A program made the translations under genes and the position numbers. This document shows positions 1-12,640 of a stretch of 64,000 bases of DNA, one piece after another (position 1 is the first letter of the stretch; every line of letters begins with the position of its first letter). Origin of the DNA: Gymnorhina tibicen (Eukaryota; Chordata; Aves; Passeriformes; Artamidae); assembly GCA_013399875.1 (NCBI GenBank), contig VXAZ01006886.1, forward strand, positions 1,810,107-1,874,106. Direction: 5' to 3'. The notes under the pieces are model-generated. The model was not told where the DNA came from, did no database searches, and was given only the letters and a program-made list of their open reading frames with translations.

Positions 1-2479
1 AGCCAGTTGAAAACTGTTTTCTCATTCAATATTTTTTTTCCCTTTTATCCTTGCAAGGGGTACTTCTTTGTGTTACTTACAGAAGTGCAGAAAGGTTGAC
101 AACCTTGTTTAATTTTCATCTCAGCTAAAATGATTTCTCCCTTCCAGAGATCTGTGAGGGATCTCAAACTGAGAGTGAAGACATGTGAAGTTTCTCTGTT
201 AATCCAAATGTGTTGCAGCTGCAAATTTTAATCCCAGCCAGGGTAAAGATTAGCCTGTTATTGTATTTAATGTTGAAGACGTAACCAGATAGCTGCCAGG
301 CCCGTGAGCTAAGAGTGCAATAAATGTTTTAATCCTGCTGAATTTTGGCAATGAATCAGTACAGTATTTTACACCTACATCATACATTGATGTAGGTGTT
401 TCTGTGTGTGGAAATAAACACACCCATGCACATCTCAGTGTGGACAATAATGATATATCAGTAACTGTGGTGGAAAAGTCTGCAGTGTATTAGAACAGAA
501 CTGGTAGCAACTTAATTGGTAACATCTTTTCAAAGGAGACATTTGGGTGCAGTAGAAATTTACCTTGAATCTATAGCAGCATTTAAGGTTTCAGGTTTAG
601 TTAACAGATGGCAGATAGGAAGCTGTAAAAGAGTAGGACTGAATTAAATGCTTATAACCCATTTTGTCTCCTCTAATAATCTGGAAGACCTTGGCAGAGG
701 TCTGAAATCTCGTTTGATTGCAACAGACTTGGTGATATATCCTCTAAGGTACAATGGGGAAAACATTTCTCAGTATGTCACAACCGTAATATTAAGCAGC
801 AAATAGCAAGGCAAACTCTGAATTTAGCTACTGGTGTATGGTTTATGTATGACACTCTCCACTTTTCACAAAAGAATTTTTCTGGTCCAACCTCAAGCTG
901 AAGGGAATTTAATCTCTTGTTTACTACTTGTACTACTACTTAACTGCACTGAGATAGTGAGAAAGTGAAAACATTTACTTCCCTTCCATTATATTGAAAT
1001 ATCCTGTTTACCCAGAGGATGGAAGCACCTGACCTCTGATCTCCAGTGAGCCATTTTTGTTTGTTAATTTAGTTTTCTTGTTAAACAGACAGTGCATAAG
1101 AAAGATAGAGGGGAAGAGCTCCTTGGGTTTTTTAAAAATAAAGTGTTCCTTGTTAGTTTTGCATACAAACTGATCTACATTTCATTGTCCTTAATTTCCT
1201 AACATAAAACTTTTCTGGATTGTTCTGGCAAGTGAACTATGTCAGCATATAAACTGCACTTTCAGCTTACATGCTAATGGATTTTCTTTCCTTAGAGCCA
1301 TAAGAAAATTGTACCAAAAAGTGGAGAGCAAATAGGTCTTTATGTTTGTAATGGCTGTTTATTTTTCACAGTATGCATCTCTCATTTTCAGCACTTTCAG
1401 TGATACCGGGAGCTTGACATTACAATTAAGAAGTTACCTAAGTACCCAAAAGATCGCATTGACATGGGTTTAAAAAAGCCTTTTGGATTCAAGGATAAAG
1501 GAGTATCTTTGTTGGAAAAAAATGGGATTAACAATTCTTTCAAACTGCTACCTTGTGAGGGCTCTTAAAGCCACTGGTAAGTTAAGGCAGGAGCACTGAC
1601 CAGTGAGGGAGTGTTACAGGAACAGAGAGACTGCACAGGCCACGGGTCAGAATAAAGGTGGTGATGTTGAGGAGGAAGGGGAATTGTGGTGAACCTTATG
1701 AATTTAGGCTATGCTGCTTTCCCAAACACAGCAAATGAAAACAGAACAAGGTGGACGGGCACCTGTCTTGAGGTCTTTGTAGGCCCCTGCCAAGGTGGGT
1801 ATGGTGAATCCAGGATCTGAGCTTTACAGGAGAATTGCTCCTAATAAGCACAGACCAGTGTTTCTCACGCAAGGAGAAAAGGACTGAGCCCTACCCTCTG
1901 AGCCTCAGCCGTGTCTGACATGTCACTGTGAGGCGCAGCCTGGGGTCAGCTGTGCACTTGGGAGATACACTTGGACTTTTCCACCAGAGCAACTCAGAGC
2001 AGGTCTTCCTTCTGAAACTCTGTGTCATTCTTTTTAACCTCTTTTCATGCCTTACCATGGCCACGGGCCCTGACTGTGCAAGGCTTTAAAAATCTGCTTT
2101 CCCCTCCTGTATTATTATTTATTTTTTGTAGGTGAAGACGAGGGTATTTGTTAATCATAAACACATTGGTTTCATGGAACTAAGTTAGTCTTAGGTACAT
2201 GACATATTTTGGCCAAACGTTAAAAATGGAGTGTACTTAGAGCCTTGGACAGGGAACCAGATATTGTTACCAAGTGGAGGGGATCAAAACTGGCTTGAAA
2301 GAATGTTTTCCCATCTATTTTCACTAAAATCTGAATGCAATTATGCATCATAAGAAGTACATGGAGTGTACATGTAAATCTTTACTGTGTTAAGAAGAGT
2401 AACATAATCAAGCAATTCTGAATGACTGAAGGTGAAAGGGCTACTCTAGATACTGTCACTTGTATTTTTTAAATTTCAG
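1..2479. other. Unique-looking non-coding DNA
   Basis: AT-rich sequence without a recognisable exon or repeat. The part from about 1560 to 2050 is somewhat richer in G and C but holds no long open frame. The only clear structure is the perfect hairpin at 371-399, listed separately. I infer intergenic or intronic DNA. Confidence 0.6.
371..399. repeat. Perfect 12-bp inverted repeat with 5-nt loop
   Basis: The arms are ACACCTACATCA (371-382) and TGATGTAGGTGT (388-399), separated by TACAT. Pairing is perfect over 12 bp and stops abruptly outside the arms, so the stem is shorter than a normal microRNA precursor. It could form a cruciform or an RNA hairpin. It may also be the remnant of a small palindromic element. 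No function can be assigned. Confidence 0.85.
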
Positions 2480-2567
2480 CCCTTGCAACTGGGGAAACTG
2501 ACCCTGGGGTTTCTGGGTGGCTCCGTTATTCTGAACTGTTCGTTGATAAGTGAAGAAAATGCCACAG
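2480..2567 (+). other. Weak candidate internal exon with Ig-like motif
   Basis: An AG acceptor after a T-rich stretch ends at 2479 and a CAG|GTTGGT donor follows 2567, giving an 88-nt open segment. The frame beginning CCC TTG CAA reads a peptide containing GGSVILNCS, which resembles the B-strand region of immunoglobulin domains (a G-rich turn, alternating hydrophobics, then Cys). The C-terminal half of an Ig domain, with its Trp and second Cys, is not visible nearby. The segment is short and the frame has no ATG, so it could only be an internal exon. Chance resemblance is more likely than a real exon. Confidence 0.12.
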
Positions 2568-5500
2568 GTTGGTCTGAAAGTTTGATTTTTAGCTTTTGTC
2601 GGATGTTTGCCATTCCAGAGGCTTGCTGGTCTATTTTCTACCTTCCCTTGGGAGCTCTGAGGTGTTTAGAAAGAAAATAACAAATTATGCCATTTCTGTG
2701 TCAATTATTTTTGTGGAGAATGTTAAATGTTTGATAAAATGAGCAACATTTTCAGTTTTCAAGGATCAATATGATGATTATTCTCATTATATTACATGAT
2801 CAATGCTATCACACCACATATAGCAATGAGATTAATTTGCATATGGATGAAATATTTGCTAATCTAACTTTGTATTTGACCTAGAACTATTGTGGACAAG
2901 AAAAATATCCCATAATAAATATTTTGTAGCCACTGCCTTTTATGTGTAGCAGAGGATTAATTGTACAGTTCAATGAAAAACAAATTGAAATATAAGCGAG
3001 AAGATTATATTAAGAAATAGATAGTCAGGATAATGTATCTTGGAGCTAAATTTACAGTGTAAAACCAATAGTGTACATTGATAGCACCTGAGAGTAATGC
3101 ATGTACTAGAGAAAATTATATTGCAATATGCCTTGATTACCATCTGCTTGATTTTAATTAATTTCCTTAATTGGAGAACAATGCATTTTCTAATTACACA
3201 TGAAAACACCACTAGCTATTGCAGTCTTTATCTACTGCACCAACTCTCCTGGTAGACCCACTGCCTGTCTAATTTATAAAGCCTCGTCTCAGTGAACACG
3301 GGCTGTTTGGCAGACCCATGAAAATTACTCACATTAATTACATGTGAAGCAACATTCCAAACTTGTAATTTAGGTGCAATAAAATTCTAACTGTGAATAA
3401 CTCAGCTCACATGGATATAAGGGTGAAACCTCCACCAGAAATGTAATTAGAAAACAGTACAGTGGAAGCTAGAATCAAATTTAAAGTGAAATGTACCATC
3501 TGAGTAAATGCTTTGGGCATAATGGCTTTGACCACAGGAATGGAAATCAGTCTTCTTACTTCAGACCAAAAAGGTAGTATAATATAAAAATAACTTATCA
3601 GGTAAATAATAAAATATTTAAGCCACAAAATCAAAACACCAATCCCAGAGAACAAATTTATTCTACTTGTAGCTCTATTGAGATCTAACTTAGTTACAGA
3701 AGAAATAAAATTGGCTCAGTGATTTAAACTAGATTTTTTTCATATTAAATGTCCCTCTTTTCTGCAGACTAATGGGATAAATCCATCAAGGTATTTCTAT
3801 CTTGTGGCTTAATCTTCTTTTGGATATAGTCCATCACAGTTCAGCAAGGTATCCTTTCACGGATTCCCATTTCTCTGGCTGAAGCTCAAGAGTGTCCTGA
3901 ATAAGAGGGGGGAGTGGCTCTTATCTGATTTATCACCTGCCTCATTTCTGTGAGATTAATTCTATGCCAGGTGTTTGAGTTGTTTTGAAATGGATTACAT
4001 GTAGCTGTATTATGTGATCCTGTCTTCAAGGGCAAACTGTAAAATCAGGGCACTGCTTTGGGTGGAAAGAGGAAGCAGGGGTTCAAACAGAGAACTCCAG
4101 AGGTTTCCTGTTCACCTTGGAGGGCAGCACTTTGCAGGGCTGCAGCCAAATACTGCCCTTGCGAACATCTGCTCTCTAGTTATTCGTTTGGACACCTGTG
4201 CTAGAGGTACTTTGAGATCAAATCTCTTAAGTGACACATTTCTGAAAGTTTGAAATGTGCAAAAACCCCCCAAACTACAAGTCCCTGTTTGTAGTTTGCA
4301 GAGTAGAATATCATTCATATGATATTAAAAACGTCAGCCTGGTGCAGAACTCAGCACAACCTTTTCAGTGCATTTGACCAATACCTTACTGGACATGAGA
4401 TCAAGTTTCCATGCATGGTTTTGATCCTCCAATCTTTGATACCACTATTAGATTAACAAATTTTGCACTGACTAAGATTAACTCGGATAAGAAAGAGGAA
4501 TATAGTTTAAGCTGCAGCATATATAAGACCTGGAAGGAGTGCCAGACAAGAAAATTCAGGAAAATAATCAGCCAGAGGGCAACTGCAAAGGGTTTCATTT
4601 CCAAGGAGAGACTGAACAAGGAATTTGGGAGAAACTGCAGCACGGGTGAATACACAGCCTGCCATACACATAGAGGGGAGGAGAGAGGGAGGGCCTGATT
4701 ACTTTGTTCTGCAGTTGTGACTGAGATAGGAATTTTTGGAAGAGCTGACGTATACATGATTGCAATATCTACACAGCAAAGTACGTACTAAGTATGGTTT
4801 CTATAGCTGTTATTAAAAGAAACCACCAGAAAAATGTCTTCAGTGCATTCTTAAGATCACAGTTTCTTGTTCTTGAGTAGAATGTGTTTGGAGGCTTTCC
4901 TGTGCAGGTTTGAATTTCTCTGCAGGTATTCTGTTGTCTACATATATGAGGTCTATACATTTGTTTTAAACCAAGTTTAATCTAAGAAAAGGGATGTTTA
5001 TTTTGACTCTTGATGTGCTTTTTATGCTGCTCTCGTCCTCTAAAACATTTTATTCATCTGTTGTGCATCTGTGTGCCAGTGGCACTAATGGCTGAGTGTT
5101 GTTCCTTTAAAGAAACTTGAAAGGAGCTCTTTGAATGTGTCAAAATGTTTTCAATTATTCAGTATCAGGAAAGCTACAAGGATATGGGCAATTGATCCTT
5201 GGAAACAAAATATCTGATTCAGGGAGAAGAACTGATTTGACTCAGAACTAACCATCCAGGTTGGGGTTTTGTGATGTTCTCTGATAATCCAGTTACACAA
5301 TTTGACAGTCCTGTCTGTGATCTTATGAATTTAATTAATTAACCTCTTGTTGTCATGCTTAAATGCAAAGGTTGAGCCTGGACCTTCACCTTCGAGGACT
5401 ATTGTCACCTGAGGTAAAAACCCAAGGTCTTCCAGGGAATAGATACTGCAAAATGATTGTGTTGGCACATGTTCTCTCTTTATCCAAGCAGATGGGCTCC

Positions 5501-8500
5501 CCTTGCTGAAGTGAGCTCCATGTAATCATTTTGCTCTAACTGCTGCATGAAAACTGTGTAACCTGTGAATTGCATGTCCAGGAGCACTAGGAACAACATA
5601 CAGAGCATAGGAGAGGGTGATGTAAATTATATGAACTACGTGGCCCTGTATAGAAATAGGTACTGATATGAGAATGAATTTGCTGAGAAGACCTAACATG
5701 TAGACATAATGATGAAATGAAATTTTTCACATAGTTTTTAAAATGAAAAAAATGGCAGTAATCTGGTTTCTCTTGTGCCTTCATTTTTCAGGGTAATACT
5801 GACACTTACTAAAGCACCTACTACACTCCCTGTAAGCCTGGGCTTACTCCGTGTTCTGCCGATTTCATCACTGAACCCAATGAAGTTGTCTCATATCAGC
5901 TTGAGTATTGTATTACAGCTGCACTGTAAAGTATGTCCAGGTTATCCCTTTGTGTCTCTTCACAAAGGATGTACTTGAAAACTTTTTGGGAAATAATCAC
6001 TTATTTTTATGTGAACTTTCAAATTTTTATTAGTGATTAGAAACTCATTATATATTCCAGAGTTCTCTGGCAGCTGTTACCTGCCCTCCTTATTCTCCTT
6101 CTATCTCATAAGTGTTCTATTTTAACACTATTATTCACATAAATAATGGTGGTTTGTTTGTTTTTTTTCCAAAATGGGAGACCTAACTTGCTATTAGAAA
6201 TATTTATAATGGTCAAATAAGAGTAGTAAAAACTCTTACATGTGATTCTTCTGTATCTGAAGTACAGAAAATAACTCAGGAGAATTTTGTTCTCCTGGTT
6301 TTAATCATTTGCCTCATACACCACCAAGAAAGAAGGAGGAAGATATTCAATCTCTCCTCATAAACTCACTATAAATACTGTTGCTCGAATATGATACATA
6401 CAGATTTCAGAAGGGATTTTCTGGGACTTGCAGATGATTTAAATATTTCAGTCACATGAAGTATTAGATTTTATTTGACTCCTGCTGCTAGTGTAACTTT
6501 CAATTATTTAGAATATTTAGAGAAAAATTTAATTGTTTGAGAAATGTATTCCTCAAGTTTGCTCTCAAACAGTCCATCTCCTCTGTGTGGAGCAGGGATT
6601 CCCTGTTTGTTCCATGTCATTCCTGGAGCATGTGTTTTTGCAGATTCCCAGCTCCTGATCAGTTGTCACAGCTGCCAGCTGGAGGTGGGAGGCAGGACTC
6701 TGTGCCACCATCTCAGTAGGCAGAGGCACAGAGCTGTTCCCTGCTAGCAGGAGGCTGTGGAAGCTCTGGAATTCCAGCTCCCCCACCCACTCTGCCTCCT
6801 GAGCCTTCTCTGCCCAGCCGAGGCTGTGCTTAGTGATGCTCTGTGCTTGGTGACACCATGCCTGCCACCAGGACTCAGAGACACTGCACTGCTGTGATAC
6901 CCTGCATCTGGCAACTGAAGGAAAGTTTTTAACCTACCTAGACTGCATTTGTTAGCAGGAACCTTTCCACTTACTGCCGAGGGAATTGTGCACTAGCAAG
7001 TGCCAAGCCTGGATATCCCCATCAGGAAGGGAGGTTTCTCTGACTCGGCCAGGAAACATCAGTGGACGTTCCATACAGTCTGCAACCAGCTTTGTGTTCT
7101 CAGGCATGCTTACACTTGTTTTATCAAGGTATTGCAAAGCTTTATTTCAGTAACTTTCAAATCCAAGCACCTTATACCAAAATATAAATAAAATGGTCAG
7201 ACAGTTATGCTCCTTATATGGGATTACACTTTTTATAGCAGTAGCAGTATTGTCAGAAAAATGAGAGTAAGCAAATTTAAGGGAGTAGAATTTTGTTTCA
7301 GGTGGTTTAAGTTAGTGTGCTAGGTGTAAGTTGATGTTATCTCTGCTTCCAGTCTAATAATTTTTAAATTTAGAAATAGAGTTAATGAGCATGCTGTATC
7401 TGACAAACTTGTCAAGTCCTTGTGATGCCATGAATAAATATTTAGATTGAGACAGGACATCTTTCTCTAGCTGAAGAAGCAGGCAGACAACAGAATCGAA
7501 CAATGGTGATGTGTATAATGCAGAAAATTAATTTCTTCTCAGGAAAGCTCTATGGAGATACTTGGGCATACCAGTGCAAAGCAATATTAGGGACTTTATT
7601 TAAGATCTGTTCCTAAGATTAAATCTCTGTAAGAGTATTTGAGGACTGCCTTTCCCGATAGGACATTTCTGACAGCGTTCGGTGGAGTTCACAAATGTTG
7701 TGCCTTCAGGTGACAGGTGCCTTGATGCATTTTTGACAAAATCCTGCTACTCTTTCCTTAGCAATTGGTGGGAAGCCAGATAGGTGCAGTACGGCGGGCG
7801 GGTAGGACTGACCTATTTGCTGGGTGGTCCTGAAGCAAGCATCTCCTCTAACAATGATCTGTGAACTATGGTGGATGAATTTCTTGTCAGATGGGCTTGT
7901 ACAATTACCAAACCTCTGCTAACTTTGACAGCAAAATTATGTATAGATGTCTCTACAGTCTTTTTTTGTCATGTGCATGTAAAGCCTGCCAGCAGTAAGG
8001 ATGCAGTAATGCAGACTTGCCAAGGCATCTTCAGAGAACTGATCCTGTGAGATTTAAGCTGAAGAGAGTGATTAGAGAGGCTGTATTTTAAATGGCACCA
8101 TTCTAACTTATCTTCCTGCACCTTTTCAAGAGTGGTTTTGCAACAATCAGAATATTGTCTATTAACTTTTTTCTCTGAGAGTACCTTGGGTTTTGTTTCT
8201 AAGGTCAGTGTCTTTCAAAGATTTTCTGCTGAACTATTAAACTTTCTGACTCATTTCTTGCTGAAGGAACAAAAGATAAAATCCCAGGGTAGGCTGTAGA
8301 AGGGCTAAATTTCTAGAGAGCAAAGAGTAATGATGAGTTGTGTGCAAAATGGCACTGGTCCTCCTGCACCCTTCCCTTGAAAATTTCACTTCCTTGTCTG
8401 GAGGTTCAGTTGCCTAAAACTATTCCAATATCAAAAATGAGGAAAGCTTTCCAGCCTGGAGGTATATGATATTTCATGTCAACAACAGAAGAAAATGGAT

Positions 8501-11500
8501 TGACATGATTAGCTACATTTTGTATCCAGCAAGAGTTTGCCAGGAAGATAAAGAATGTTATTGATGATCAATTAATCTTTTCTTTTTGAAAGCCTAGGAT
8601 GGGAAAAGTCCCCTTAGGGTTGATTTGCAGGAACATATAGCCACTAAATCTTCTTTTAGATGCCAGTATTTAGATGTCACTAGCATTCACAAAAACCTTT
8701 ACTCAGCTCTTGACTGACAATGGGGGCAGTTGTCCCTCAGCAGTGAAAGTTTTTCTGGTGAAGCACCTCTAATCTTCTTCTGTGTATTTATGTAATTACT
8801 TGATGACAGTCAGCCTGTACCTGAGATGTGCCAGGTTTCACCAGCAGCCTTGTACCCCTACCCTGGGGCTCTTTATAATGGTGGTAAAACACCTCTGGAC
8901 AGTGGTGCCTCTGGGAAACAGATGAGAACTGTCCTGCCTTGGACTAATGTGGAGTGGGGATTGGAGCGTGGATCTTACGTTTCTCCTGACAGGATCTAAT
9001 GTCTGATGCAGAGAATGTTCTGGAAATAATCCCAGATCTCAGTTCTTCCCCTTGTTCCAGTTTATACATAAAGTGAAACATTTCTTAGACTGTACTTCTG
9101 AAGTATCCATCAGACTGCAGAGTCACTCTCAATTTGCCACTGGCCCAAAACTTGCTTAGAAAGGGCAGATAAAAGCTACAACTTTTAACAGAACGGACTG
9201 GCCGGGATTGACCAGTCACATCAGTGCTTTTGGCAAAGGTACAGTGGAAATGATAACTTTATTCTAGAAACTTCATTTGTTCTACGTATTTCTGGACAAG
9301 AATTTTAAGAAACAATCATGTCCATAAATAAAAAAGGATAGTAATGTGGCCAAAAGGATTTATATGTAGGGCTTACATAATTCAACTCCAGTTCCTTTCA
9401 GTCTATCCAACTGCTCTTAGAGGCTTCTCCAAGAGTGTTTTTATCTTTTAGGAGTGATTCTGAAATGAGTAGTTTAATTTAGTCATTGCTTCTAATGGTA
9501 ATCCTTTTAGAGAAATAAGAGGAAAGAGAGAAATGGGCAGAAATTGCTGTACTGCACAGGAGAAGGTAAGATTCTACAATCTGAAGGTTAATGCTGTTAG
9601 TAAAATATTATATTTTAGTACTCCCTGATGCAAATTTAGCAAAATATTAGGCTTTACTGGTCTATCACTAAGATTCCACATTTTATTTTGAAAAAATGTA
9701 TTTTTCTTTTGAGAAGTACAGATGGCAGTGTTGAATAAATTACTGGAGCTGTATCTTCACAGAAAATATGGAAATTTAGTTTTTGTGCTGATGATCTAAA
9801 GCTCAGTGGCTGTCTCTCTCATTATTCTCCCAGGTCAGTGACCACCTCATTGTATTATCTTAAATAATTAAGAGGGTAAAGCTTCTGCTAATACTGGAGA
9901 ACAGCAAAGATTTTGTATCCTGTATAAATTGAGCATGAGTGAGGTGCTTGCCAGGTAGTTAATCAAAGCAAAGGGCAGCATTTTGAATCCAGCCTTTTAG
10001 TTCATCTAAAATGGTGCAGTTCTGCTGAATGCATTGAAATTATGCAGATTACATTAACCGTGAATTCACTGAATTCATATTTTGAATTATTTTTCCTAGG
10101 ACAAAAAAAATCTCTTTTAAGCTGAATTATTTCATAATTAGATGTTAGTTGAATTTAAAGGCATTAAAGGCACTTGCTGGCTTCCCAGCTAGGTAAGGTC
10201 AGTGTAAGGTAAGGGTGGTGTGAGAGTGAGCAATGCCCCTGGCTCTGTGGGGAGAGCAGGCTGCACGTGACAGAAACAATCCAGCCAAGTGATGGTCACA
10301 GCCCAAGTGTCAGTGGCCACCAAATACCTTGGGAATTCCAGCATGAGCCCTACTGAAGGCTCTGCTCCGAGCTCAAGAGCTGTTCCCAGTGCTGCAGAGG
10401 TCTCACATGTGGGTTTTTTGAGCTGTAACTGAGGGAGCCTGGTTTCTTCTGGAGTTGTGCATTGTAGCTGAGTGCCTGTCATGTTTAAGAAGCCCTGACT
10501 GAAGTCTGTGCCAGAGTAAAGATATACATAAAGTGCTTTATTTCATGTAGTTTCTCTGGTGTCTAGCATGGAATATTTTTAAGTCTTCTATCTTGTGGTG
10601 AAGTTTCAGGGAACCTGGCCAATGAATTTATAAGGCAAAGGCTGAGAATTTTTTGTACCTACAGTAGGAAAGACCCAGTTTCCCAAGAAGGAAACAATAT
10701 ATATGGATGAAGAGGAATGCTCAGTGTATGAGAGGGACCAGGACTGTACCAGTTCTGTGCAGCTGTGTGTCTTCTGCTTTGGAGGGGCAGACAGAAATAT
10801 AACAAGTCTAGAGGAGAGATAAACTTCAATACAAACTTTTGCCCAGGAAGGGGGGCCTCACCTCCAGGTGGTGGAGGATTGCCATCTCTGTCATCGCCAG
10901 GTGCATCCTCTGCCTTGCAGCATCATTCTGGGGCAGTTCCTCTGGTGTACTTTGTGTCTCTGCATGTCATACACACAGACACATAGACAAGGCCTGAAAA
11001 CAGGCAATAGGGGATGCCACATACATATCACGACTACCTCTCTTCTTATTTCTATGGACTTTGGTCAGCATGACTGAGATGTCTACACTTCATTTAATTT
11101 TTTCAGTTCCAAATACTCTCCCTTCTTCATGAATCAAGGGAAGTTCAGGCCTTTCTCTTACAAATAAACAAAAGAATATATTTTTTCTGTAATTTTATCT
11201 TCAAAATTGACTGAACCTGTTGTGCTGAGGTATTGCCAAAATATTCATTTTCACATGGGGCCAGAATTAATCTGACAAGATATTACAGGAAAGTACTGGT
11301 TGACTTTTAACACAAACAACGCCATTTGCAAGTATGGGAAATGAGTCTAGGCATTCAAACCCCAAAACCCATGTGACTTTAAGGAAAATAGCAGCACATT
11401 TCAGAAGTGTCAAATCTTGAACTGCTGTGGATCTAGGGTTTTACCCTGTGACATCCACAGTCACACTGGAAGTATGTTAATGCTGGCAGAAATGCAATAC

Positions 11501-12207
11501 TATCACTTCTGTTCTTCATTTCATTTATCTCCTCCTACTTCTCAGCCTATTCTTATCTGAAGTGTCTGCTGAATTGTGCTAGAGTGTCTCATCCACAGAT
11601 GAAGTCAAGGAAAAGCACATAATCCCATCTCTTTGTCAGGATGTGTTGAGTTCAGTGTACTCACTGCGTTTCCAAGGAAAAGGGCAGGAAAATGAGCAAA
11701 GGCAGCAGAGTTATGAAAGGTGTTTGGCATTTAGTTCTGCTATTTTATTAAATGGGAGCAGACAGGACAAAGAAAGGGTGAATATTTTCTGTTTACATGA
11801 CATCCTGCTGGTAAGACATAAACCTTTAGATTACTTATCTGTGTCCTGTGGAGCACCTGATGGCTGGGGAGACATGTACTGAAGATCAAACTGCTGTGAT
11901 TTTTGCATGCAATATTTTCCTGGGCAATGTTCTTGTTTTCCTTTGTGATTGCATTTGTTGGATAACACAGTCATGCGTGGGCTGACTCACCTGCAAATGC
12001 AATCACTGTCACTATCATAGTTACACAGAAACTGAAGGGCTTTATTCATATCTACATCAAAGCTTCCTTAGTCTTCTTTGGTGTTTTGAAGTTGCAATAA
12101 ATATTCTTCAAGTCTCTTTACACTGTCATAGTGGGATGAAAAAACCTTACTGCATATGAGAATCTGGCTGATAGTGTCCCTTCTGCTGCTCACACCTGAG
12201 GACAAGT
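2568..12207. other. Non-coding DNA with small GC-richer pockets
   Basis: No recognisable gene or transposable element. A single POU octamer ATTTGCAT lies at 2835-2842 within AT-rich sequence. GC-richer pockets occur at about 6570-6900 and 10195-10480. They hold open frames of 60-97 codons on either strand, but these lack family resemblance. The 10190-10230 part repeats the donor-like string AGGTAAGG twice. Otherwise I see nothing definable. Confidence 0.55.
4271..4298. repeat. Perfect 10-bp inverted repeat with 8-nt loop
   Basis: The arms CAAACTACAA (4271-4280) and TTGTAGTTTG (4289-4298) flank GTCCCTGT. A run of Cs sits immediately upstream. One or so hairpins of this size would be expected by chance in 64 kb, so this is recorded as structure only. 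Confidence 0.7.
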
Positions 12208-12640
12208 CATAGAATGGTTTGAGTTGGAAATGACCTTAAAGATCATCTCATTCCAACCCCTGCCATGGGCTGAGACACTTTCCACTAGATCAGTTGCTCA
12301 GAGCCTCATCCAGCCTGGCCTTGAACACTTCCAGGGATGGGGCATTCACAGCTTCTCTGGGCAACCTGTGCCAGGGCCTCACCACCCTCACAGGGAAGAA
12401 TTTTTCCCTAATATCTAATCCAAATCTTCTCTCAGTTTGAAGCCATTCCCCCTTGTCCTGTCACTCCAGGCTCTTGTAGAAGGTCTCTCTTCATCTTTCC
12501 TGTAGGCTCCCTTCAGGTACTGGAAGGCTGCAATTAGGTTACCTCAAAGCCTTCTCTTTTCTTGGCTGAACAACCCCAGTTCCCTCAGTCTTTCCTCATA
12601 GCTGAGGTGCTCCATCCCTCTGATCACCTTGGTGGTTCTC
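12208..12640 (-). mobile_element. CR1 LINE, 5'-truncated 3' end
   Basis: This block matches, from memory, the reverse complement of the 3' end of chicken repeat 1 (CR1), the dominant LINE of birds. It starts with TCATAGAATGGTTTGAGTTG, the reverse of a CR1 tail ending in the ATTCTATG-type octamer. It continues through the hallmark phrases CCTTGAACACTTCCAGGGAT and GAAGCCATTCCCCCTTGTCC. It ends near the segment whose family counterpart reads about conflict-free into the CCTCTGG motif, just after CTGATCACCTTGGTGGTTC. The element is inserted antisense to the + strand, is about 433 bp long and keeps only the end of the reverse-transcriptase region and the 3' UTR. Several substitutions and small indels show it is not a recent copy. 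It cannot encode protein. Confidence 0.95.

Noticed and set aside
4401..4757. 118-codon - strand frame overlapped by a 95-codon + strand frame
   Set aside because: Open on both strands over the same DNA, with no domain, start context or splice support. Considered as an old transposon piece but no family recognised.
10189..10482. 97-codon - strand frame in a GC-richer pocket
   Set aside because: No domain or splice evidence, and length fits chance given fewer stops in GC-rich DNA.
12224..12418. 64-codon + strand open frame
   Set aside because: Lies wholly within the antisense CR1 and is a reading of the LINE 3' UTR complement.
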